A DNA stretch of 64,000 nucleotides from Lysobacterales bacterium (GTDB lineage: Bacteria > Pseudomonadota > Gammaproteobacteria > Xanthomonadales > Ahniellaceae), in contig JADKHK010000011.1 of the NCBI GenBank assembly GCA_016721845.1, positions 45,462 to 109,461 of the forward strand, read 5' to 3'. Position 1 is the first letter of the stretch, and the number at the start of each line of letters is the position of its first letter. This document shows positions 54,456 through 64,000 of the stretch, piece by piece. Below the pieces are notes generated by a model. The model was not told where the DNA came from, searched no databases, and saw nothing but the letters and a program-made list of their open reading frames with translations. Both the position numbers and the translations under genes were made by a program.

Positions 54456-57400
54456 CTAGCCCAACACGCGCCGCAACGCCTGCGTCGCCGCGGCAAAGCT
54501 GAAGTGGGTGGCGATGTTGGCGAGGGCGCCGTCGGCCAGCCGGGTCCAGAGGGCTTCGTCGGTATAGAGGCGGATGATCTCTCGGGCGAAGGCTTCGGCG
54601 TCGTCGGCGACGAGCACGTCGACTTCGTGTTTCAGGTACATGCCTTCGGCGGCGACCGTGGTCGCGACGACCGGTTGGCCGTGCGCCATGCTCTGGTTGA
54701 CCTTGCCTTTCACGCCGGCGCCGTAGCGCAGCGGTGCCACCGACAGTCGGCAGCCGTCGAGCATCTCGTCGAGCGAGGGCAGGAAGCCGTGCACGATCAC
54801 GCGATCGCCGGCGAGTGCCTTGATCGCGTCCGGCATGCGACTGCCGACGATGTGGAAGCGCGCTTCCGGCAGTGCCTTCGCGACCAGCGGCCAGATCGCA
54901 TGCACGAACCACAGCATCGCATCGACGTTCGGCTGATGCTGGAAACCGCCGACGAAGAACAGGTCCTTGCGTTGATCGAAGCCGGCGCGAAGGCCGACCA
55001 CCTCATGCACATTCGACAGCACCTCGATGCGTGAACCCGGCACCTCGCGCTGCAGCAGCTCCTGCTCGATCGGGCTGACCACGAGGGTCACGTCGCTCTG
55101 CCGGATCAGGCGCAGCTCGGCCAGCTTGGTCGAAGCGGCCTGGCGGCGAAGGTCTTCGCGGTCGGCGAGCGCGGCCTCGCGCTCCTCGCGCAGGTAATGC
55201 AGATCGACAGTATCGAACACCAGCTTCGCCTGCGGCGCATAGTGGCGCACGGCCTGCAGCAGCGGCGCGGCGACGTAGTGGCGACTCAGGATCACCGCAT
55301 CGAACTGCGCACCGTTCTCGCGCAGCCAGCGCATCGGCTCGGGCATCCACGGGTGATACAGCACCTCGACGCCGATCTGCTGAAGCGCTTCCGAATAGCG
55401 ACCGTCGAACGCGCGGTTCTCGGCGAAGAAATAGACCTTATCACCGAGTGCGACCAGCAACTGCATCAGATTGACCATGCGCACCGAACCGGAATCCTCG
55501 TCCGGATGCGGCGTGGTCGCATCGACAATCAGCACGCGCCGACCGACACGGTGTTCGCGCGCGAGCGCAATCGACGTGCCCGGCTGCGGTTGCTTCGGCA
55601 GCACCGTGGCCCAGCGTTCGAGGAACTTCTGCTGGTTGATGACCTGGTACTTCTTCATCCCGGTCGTCGTGTCGGTGCCGGCCGACACCCCTTCGAAATG
55701 GAACACGGTCGAGGCCGGCTGATAGAGCACGCGCAGGCCGGCTTCGCGCACCTGGAAGGCGAGGTCGGTGTCTTCGTAGTAAGCCGGCGCATAGCGTGCA
55801 TCGAAGCCGCCGCGCTGCTCGAACAGCGCGCGCGGAATAGCGATCGCGGCGCCCGAGCAATAGTCGACTTCGCGCACGAAATTGCAGGCCGGATCGCGCG
55901 GGTCGCCGAAGCGGCCATAGTTCCAGCCGGAGCCGTCGCTGAAGACGATGCCGCCGGCTTCCTGCAGGCGCCCATCCGGATAGACCAGCTTCGATCCGAC
56001 CAGGCCGACGCGCGGATGCTGGTCGAACGTGTCGAGCAGGGTGTCCAGCCAGTTCGGTGCGACCTGGGTGTCGTTGTTGAGGAAGACCAGATATTCGCCC
56101 CGCGCCAAGGCCGCGCCGGCATTGCAGGAGCCGACGAAGCCGAGATTCTCGGCATTGCGATGCGCGGTGATGCCGGCGATCCGGGTCAGGCGTTCGGCGG
56201 ACTCGTCGGTCGAACCATCATCGACGACGATGACCTCGAAACCGGAGCGTTGCGACTCTTTCGCGAGCGAACGCAGGCAGGCCTCGGTATAGCCCCACTT
56301 GTTGTAGATCGGGATGATGATGCTGGCGCGCGGCACCTCTGCGCGCGGCAGCGTAAAGCCTTCGAATCCAGTGCCCGGCTGGGTGGTCGGCATCAGCGCC
56401 GGAGTCGGCAGATCGGTCGCGACGAGGCCTGCACCCGAACCATCGCGGGCGCGCGCAATCGTGCCCTTGAGGCCGCGACTGCGCAGACTGCGCAACACAC
56501 GTGGTGGCAGGCCGAGCAGGCGGCGTGCGAGGTAGCCGGTGCGCACGCGCGCATTGCCCAGCGTGCGCCGCGCCACGCGCAGCGGCGCCATCAACCGCCA
56601 GCTGAGACTGCCAAGCAGGCTGGCCTTGTCGGCTTCGAGTTGCGCGATCTGCGCCATGAAATGGGCGGCGGCGGCGTCCCAGTCGCGTTGCGCATCGTGA
56701 TGGCGCTGGCCTGCGGCCTGCAGTTCGCTGCCGAGTCGCTGCACTTCGGCATCGAGCTGCCGCGCCCAGGCGGTGCGCTCGTCGAAGTCGTGGACCAGTC
56801 CGCCGATGCGGCCATGCAGTTCGTCGATCGTGCCTTCCAGACGATGGCATTCCTGCAGGCGCTGGTCGGCAAGCGCGGCGGCATTCGCACGCTCGCGTTC
56901 GCGCGCCAGTGCCCATTCCGCGCGTCTTGCCAATTCGTGTTCCCGCTCGACATCGCTGATGCGCAGCGCGTCGCGCTCGCGTTCGGCGGACAGCACCCGT
57001 GCGGCCAGCGTCGCGCCGGCAGGATCGACCGGTGATTGCCAGTGGGGTGCCGCGGCATCGGCCACGAGCAGGGCACGGTGCGCGATCGCCATCTCGGCAA
57101 TGCCGGGTTGGGCCGGCGCACTCGCGAGCTGTTCGCGAATCGCCGCCAATGCACCGGGTTCGTCATGCAGTTCGGCGACCAGGGCGGCGATCGCGCCCGC
57201 ATCGGGTTCGACCAGCAGGCCATCGTGCGGGTGCGTGATGCGTTCCGCGAAGGCACCGAGTCGCGTCGCGATTACCGGGATGCCGAGCGCGCGCAGTTCG
57301 CTGAGCGTGTAGCTGAAACTCTCGGCAACCGTGGCCGGCAACAGGGCGGCGTCGGGAGCGATGCGGGCCAGCAACTGCGGCAGTTCGTCACGGCGATAGT

Positions 57401-58865
57401 CGAAGACCAGGTGCACGTCGCGTTCGCCGAGGAAGCCGAGACCGCTGCGTCCGCAGCCGACCAGGAACAGTTCCGCGTGTTCGCGCAGATCGGTCGCGAG
57501 CAGGGCGCGCAACAGGCGTTCGCCCTTGCCGCCGTTCAGGCGTCCGAGCACGACGATGCGCATGCGCCCGCGCACCGGCGGCTTCGGCAGGGGTGCTGCG
57601 CCGAAGGCGCGCAGGCCGTGCCCGATCAGATCGAAACGGCGCGTGGCGAGTTCGGGGGCCAGGCGCAGCCAATTGCGGCGCACTCCGGCGGTCGGTGCAC
57701 TCAGGACCACGAGTTCACTGGACAGCCGCGCCAGGAAGGCCGCCCGCAACGCCAGCCAGAATGCCGGCTCGCGCTCGGCGAACGGGAACTCCGGCGCCCG
57801 CGCCTGCACGAGCGCCTGCGCAAGCGAGGCCGCGCTGCCATCGACGGCATCGAAATCGGCATGCAGCACCGGCCACAGCGGGAAGTAGTCGTGGCAGACG
57901 AGTTCGGTCGGCAGGCCGGTAGCAGGGCATCGAGCGAGTGTCCGATCAGCGAGGACACGATCACGCTGCCGACGCCGAAGCGCAGCCGGATCTGCTCGAA
58001 CACTGCACGCCATTCGACGCTGTCGACGGCGCAGGTGGTGATCGCCGCAGCCAGTTCGAAGCGCGCCAGCGGCCACGCCCGGCCGGCCTGCAGCAAGGCC
58101 AGTTCCAGCACTTCACCGCAGCGTTGTCGCGATGATTCGCCGCGTGCGGACAGGGCCAGGTGCCAGCGTTTCGCTGTCGCCTTCGGCGAGATCGTGCGCG
58201 AACTGTTCGACACCACCGCCCCAGCCGTGCAGCACATGCAGTACCACGCCGCGACGGTCCAGTCCGGGACGCAGGTTCGGTGAAGCTTCTGGTGCGACCG
58301 CGAGTTCGGCGCGCAGGTCGCGAGCGCCACCTGCGGCGCCGCGAGATGGCGATGTTCGGGCGCGTCCGGGCCGCGCAACGGTGCGCCCGCGGCCGCGACG
58401 TGCAGACTGTCGAGGACGCCGTACCGCAGCGGCAGGCCCTGGGCAATGCGTGTCGCGGCGTCCCCACCGAGCAAGGCCAGTGCGCCGGTCGCCGCATCGC
58501 AGGGACGCACGCTGCGGGTGCCGAGCAACCACAGCGCGGCATCGAGCGTCATCGCATCGCCCGCGAACGCTTGCGCTTCCGGCAACGGGTTCAGCGTCGC
58601 GACGCCGACATCGGCTGCGGTGACCACATCGAAGCCCGGCACTGCCGCCGCGGCATCGCGCAGACGTCGGATCGCGGATGGCGGTAGCGGTGCGTTGGCG
58701 AGCACGCGCAGGAGTCTGGCCGACATCGACGCTGTCGACGACGCGCGCATGCGCATCGAGCACGACCAGTTCGATGTCGGGAGGAAGTTGCGCGAGCAAC
58801 GCACCCAGCCAGGCCTCGTCGGGCTGGCCGAGCACGGCCACGCAGAGCGGGCGGGCATGGGTCAC
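54456..58865 (-). CDS. giant glycosyltransferase (GT4 - coiled coil - GT2 - GT4), frameshifted in its N-terminal third
   Basis: Predicted polysaccharide-assembly enzyme. From 57920 down to 54456 one frame holds a GT4-like domain (RMRIVVLGRLNGGKGERLL, VAESFSYTLSELRALGIPVIA in pieces), a coiled coil ending SLSWRLMAPLRVARRTL, a GT2 domain (SIIIPIYNKWGYTEACLRSL, VVDDGSTDES, LNNDTQVAPNW, YYEDTDLAFQVREAGL) and a second GT4 domain (FVGGFQHQPNVDAMLWFV, GAGVKGKVNQSMAHGQPVVA). Upstream, the N-terminal part breaks at about 57920, 58140, 58325 and 58720 but reads sensibly when the frames are joined (LHVLHGWGGGVEQFAHDLAE). The start is probably GTG 58865. The whole product would have about 1470 residues. 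Breaks are probably sequence errors. Confidence 0.85.
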
Positions 58866-58995
58866 GGAGTTGGGCGCTGCGCACTCTGGGTGGTGCGCTA
58901 AGTCTGAATTATCGCGGAATCGCCCGCGGGCCGCCATGCGAGGCGCAAATTCGCTCCGTTAGACTGCGACGCCATTCCTCGTCCCCGGTGTCCGC
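58866..58995. promoter_or_regulatory. divergent promoter region (glycosyltransferase / mrcB)
   Basis: 130 bases between two outward-reading genes. No clear promoter boxes recognised. Confidence 0.35.
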
Positions 58996-61296
58996 TTGGC
59001 CCGCTTCCTCGACCTGTTGCGCAGGTTCTACCGCTGGTTCCGGGTGCCGATCTGGCTGGGACTGGGCCTCGCGATCGGTTTTCTCGGTCCCTATCTCTGG
59101 TATCTGGACCGGCTGGTGCGTGCCGGATTCGATGGCCTGCGCTTCGATACGCCGAGTCGCGTCTATGCGCGGGCGCTGGAGCTGCGTCCCGGTCGCGCCA
59201 TGGATGCCGAGACCCTGCTGCTCGAACCGACGCCGCGCGTTATGGCCAGGCCACCGATGCGCTGCAGCCCGGCAGTTATGCGCGTGACGGCAATAGCTTC
59301 CTGATCCAGACCCGTGCCTTCGTCGATGGAGCCGGCGCAGCCCTCGCGGCGCATCCGGGTCACCGGGCCAATCGGCGCGTCGGCAAGCTGGAGGACGTGG
59401 CGGCAAAGCGTGCGCTGGAATCGGTGTGATCGATCCGGCGCGCATCGCAACCCTGTATGGCAAGGCGCGCCAGGAGCGGCGACTGGTCAAGATCAACGAG
59501 GTGCCGCCGCTGTTCCTGCGGACCCTGCTCGCGGTCGAGGACAAGGACTTCGCGACCCATCACGGCATCGATCCTGGGGCATGGCGCGGGCGATGTTCGT
59601 CAACGTGGCGGGCGAACTGTCCCCAGGCGGGTCGACCCTGACCCAGCAGCTGGTGCGCAACCAGTTCCTCGATCGGCGCAAGAAGTGGGCGCGCAAGTTC
59701 AACGAGATCGGGCTCGCCCTGCTGATCGAGGCGCGTTACAGCAAGGGCGCGATCCTCGAGGCCCACCTCAACGACGTCTATCTCGGCCAGCATGGCGCGC
59801 AATCGGTGCATGGCGTCGGCGCTGCGGCCGAGTTCTATTTCGGGCGCGACTCGAAGCGCTGGCGCCGCACGATGGCCCTGCTGGTCGGCATGATCCAGGA
59901 GGCCGTCGCTGTACGACCCGCGACGTTCGCCGGCGAATGCGCTGCGAAGCGGCGCAACTGGTGCTGCGCGAGATGCAGGAGGCCGGGCTGCCCAGCGCCA
60001 TCGAGGCCGCGGGCGTAACGCTCGGTCTGGCCGTGACGCCGAGCGGCGCCAATGCACGCAATCGTTATCCCGGTTTCATCGAGCTGGCAGGCGCAGATCG
60101 CCCGCGATTACGCTGCCGCCGAACTGTCCAGCGAAGGCCTGCCATCCACACCACGCTGGCGCCATCGACGCAGGACTATGCCGGAGCGCGTGGTCGCCGA
60201 GAAGATCAAGACGCTGGCCAGGACACCCAGCGGCCTGCAGACGGCGATGGTGGTGACGCGTGCCGCGACCGGGGCGATCGAGGCGGTGGTCGGCGACCGT
60301 GATCCGCAGCGGCCCGATTCAATCGCGCTGCGATGGCGGCGCGCCCGATCGGTTCGCTGGTCAAGCCCTTCGTGAATCTGGTCGCCCTCGCGCAACCGGA
60401 GCGCTGGTCGCTGATGACCGCTGCCGGATCGCGCGATCGCGTTGCGACAGCGCAACGGCCAGACGGCAGCCGCGCAACTCCGACAACCTCGAGCACGGCG
60501 ACGTTGCCCTGATCGACGCGCTGGCACGGTCCCACAACCTTGCGACCGTGCATCTCGGCCTCGATGTCGGCGTGCAGGAATCGAGCGCCTGCTCGAAGCC
60601 CTGGTGCCCGGCGTCGATGTCTCGCCGCATCCGTCGCTGCTGCTCGGGTGCGACCGAGATGACGCCGTTGCAAGTCGCGCATACCAGTATCTCGCCGCCG
60701 ACGGGCACCAGCTGCCGCTGTCCTCGGTCACCGCGGTGATCGATCGCAATGGCGCACGATCTCGCGCTATCGGGCGACGCAGCGGGCCGGTGAGCTGGGT
60801 CGAAGCGGCGCGTCTGGTCAGCTTCGCGATGCAGGAAGGCTCTCGCACCGGCACCGGTGCGGCCTTGATCGGACTCGGTCTCCGGCGATCTCGACGTCGC
60901 CGGCAAGCACGGCACGCTTCCGATGACCTGCGTGATTCCCGGTCGCCGGGATTCTACCGGTGGGCACCTGGCCGTGGTCTGGCTCGGCCGCGACGACAAA
61001 GAGACCGGCTTCTACGGCTCTGACCGGCGCGATGCGGCTGTGGGCCGGCTTGTTCGAGAAGCTGCCGAGCGAGCCGCCGCAACTCGATCTCGGCAATCCG
61101 GTGGTGCGCTGGATCGATCCGCGACCCAGCGCGCGACCAGTGCCGAATGCGAGGGCGCGCGCGCCTTGCTCTTCATTCACGGCTACGAGCCGACCGACCA
61201 CATGGACTGCGACCGCTGGACGAGATCGATGACGGCGTTCCGCAATCGCGTGTTGCATCGCGAACCGCCATCGGCCGATGGACAATGGAACGATGA
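58996..61296 (+). pseudogene. mrcB: penicillin-binding protein 1B (mrcB-like), many frameshifts
   Basis: Bifunctional peptidoglycan glycosyltransferase/transpeptidase. The first 75 codons are intact from TTG 58996, with a membrane helix (VPIWLGLGLAIGFLGPYLWY) and FDTPSRVYARALELRPG, the UvrB-like domain 2 start. Single-base losses then break the frame near 59227, 59331, 59365, 59424, 59575, 59850, 59870 and 59910, and onward. Recovered blocks: LRTLLAVEDKDFATHHGIDP, GGSTLTQQLVRNQFLDRRKK, FNEIGLALLIEARYSKGAILE, LNDVYLGQHGAQSVHGVGAAAEF, MALLVGMIQEA. Transpeptidase-side fragments continue to about 61,000. The end is at 61296 or 61330, depending on frame. Such a conserved gene is unlikely to be truly dead; low-quality sequence is the better explanation. 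Confidence 0.82.
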
Positions 61297-61815
61297 TGAT
61301 GAACCTGATCCCGTCGACTGGCGGCTCTGATCGCTGCCCTTGCGCTGGCCGCCCGCGCGACCAAGCGCCGCCGGGAAAGCGGTGGCGAAAAGCGCCGACC
61401 GCCGCCACGCGACTGGGTGGCCGAGATTCGTGCCGAGGCGCGGAAGCTGCCGTCGAACGTCGAGGTGATCCGTTGCAGGGAAGCCGCGGTCGAGGACTTG
61501 CGCGAGCGCGCGTCGCGAAACCGCCGACAGTTCGATGCCGCCGATGCCACCCTGGATGCGGCGCTTGCGATCACGCCCAGCGATCCGGCGCTGTGGCAAT
61601 GGCGCGCGGAGATCGCGTTGGCCGGGCGTCGCTTCGACGATGCCGTCGCGCATCGCCGCAAGTCGAGGCGATCGGTCCCAGCTCGGCAGCCTGTGCGTGC
61701 GCAACTGGCTGACCGTGGCGCGGCCCGGCATGGGCGCACGACGCCATCGGCGAGAGCCGACGCACGCGGCAAGGCCGATGCCTGCGCCAGTGCCTGCACC
61801 GATCCGGATGCCGAG
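61293..61815 (+). pseudogene. exported TPR-like protein, frameshifted
   Basis: After the MMMNLIPS start at 61293 a frame change gives LAALIAALALAA, a signal-peptide core. Later, RQFDAADATLDAALAITPSDPALWQWRAEIALAGRRFDDAVAH (read in pieces) is a TPR-like helix pair, and NWLTVA with a charged, cysteine-containing end follows. About 170 residues in total if the frame is repaired. It lies between mrcB and yoaA in the same direction. The family is unnamed; tetratricopeptide lipoproteins or periplasmic proteins occur at this position in relatives (recollection). Confidence 0.55.
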
Positions 61816-63724
<1,909 letters not shown>

Positions 63725-64000
63725 CGATCACCTGCGCGGTCGCGTCGCCGTTCGGCGGTGCTGGCCGGGCGTTCCGGCAGTTCGAATCCGTGGCCAGTGC
63801 GCGTTGCCAGGCCTCGACGCGTTCGGCATCCAGTTCGCCGGCGACGCGTGCGCGACGCAACTGCTCGATTTCCGCGAAGATTGCGGCATCATCGACGCCG
63901 GCGCGTTGCAGCAACGAGCCGGCCAGTTCGGACGCGGCCAGGTCGATGCGTTCCGCAGCCGGATCCCGGCGATTGTCGACCAGCAGCCAGGGTGGTCTGC
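63725..64000 (-). CDS. C-terminal fragment of an unidentified protein (continues beyond window)
   Basis: Reading inward from the right edge on the minus strand: RPPWLLVDNRRDPAAERIDLAAS, then LLQRAGVDDAAIFAEIEQLRRARVAGELDAERVEAWQRALA (in pieces). This is helical and looks coding. The frame then runs on over the yoaA end, so the true stop is probably lost to a frameshift near 63780. No family recognised. Confidence 0.4.

Noticed and set aside
54397..54912. N-terminal extension of the beta-helix protein
   Set aside because: It overlaps the glycosyltransferase C-terminus in another frame and is arginine-rich. ATG 54396 gives a plausible export signal.
55197..57035. 612-codon plus-strand open frame inside the glycosyltransferase
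   Set aside because: It is antisense to GT2 and GT4 catalytic motifs. No start context and no recognisable domain.

Overview
The window is high-GC DNA packed with genes on both strands. It looks like a gammaproteobacterium of the Xanthomonadales (Rhodanobacteraceae or Xanthomonadaceae). Supporting signs are the gene content and order (hrpA, relA, lgt-thyA, sufT, mrcB/yoaA), many secreted peptidases, IPTL-CTERM and choice-of-anchor surface proteins, and REP-like palindromes. This placement is inference from gene content; no rRNA or tRNA gene was seen.

Layout. 1-3.5 kb: 3' part of hrpA. 3.5-6.8 kb: minus-strand set for surface-molecule modification (2OG-Fe(II) oxygenase, methyltransferase, O-acyltransferase). 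6.8-11.1 kb: a divergent second oxygenase, then relA, which loses most of its ACT domain, and class I fructose-bisphosphate aldolase. 11.2-15.1 kb: a three-gene coiled-coil/membrane module of unknown function. 15.1-17.2 kb: TrmH-type RNA methyltransferase and a secreted metallopeptidase. 17.2-19.6 kb: an islet with two secreted proteins, one an M23 peptidase, bounded by two copies of the metallopeptidase 3' end. 19.7-25.7 kb: housekeeping genes (DUF533, dgkA, terC, rlmI-like, lgt, thyA, sufT). 25.7-31.3 kb: secreted M28 peptidase, a five-haem cytochrome c and a large secreted protein. 31.4-36.9 kb: mscL, an FAH-family hydrolase, and an ABC export system (adaptor, ATPase, two permeases), followed by a membrane Ser/Thr kinase. 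39.5-41.8 kb: small metabolic genes. 42.3-48.3 kb: a 1990-residue Calx-beta surface protein with an IPTL-CTERM tail, downstream of a transposase relic. 48.4-52.7 kb: a molybdenum hydroxylase operon with its maturation genes. 53-54.4 kb: a secreted beta-helix protein. 54.5-58.9 kb: a giant three-part glycosyltransferase. 59-63.7 kb: mrcB, a TPR protein and yoaA, all heavily frameshifted. 63.7-64 kb: the tail of an unidentified minus-strand gene.

Sequence quality matters here. Isolated one-base frameshifts occur at about 13.05, 15.96, 22.07, 29.02 and 40.07 kb. From about 57.9 kb to the right end the reading frame breaks repeatedly in otherwise well-conserved genes. This looks more like low-accuracy consensus near a contig end than gene decay. 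The best candidates for undescribed biology are the 11.2-15.1 kb module, the paired oxygenases with the surface-glycan genes, the cytochrome with its secreted partner, and a short shared C-terminal motif (F-x-[DN]-G-[FL]-E) on two unrelated secreted proteins.
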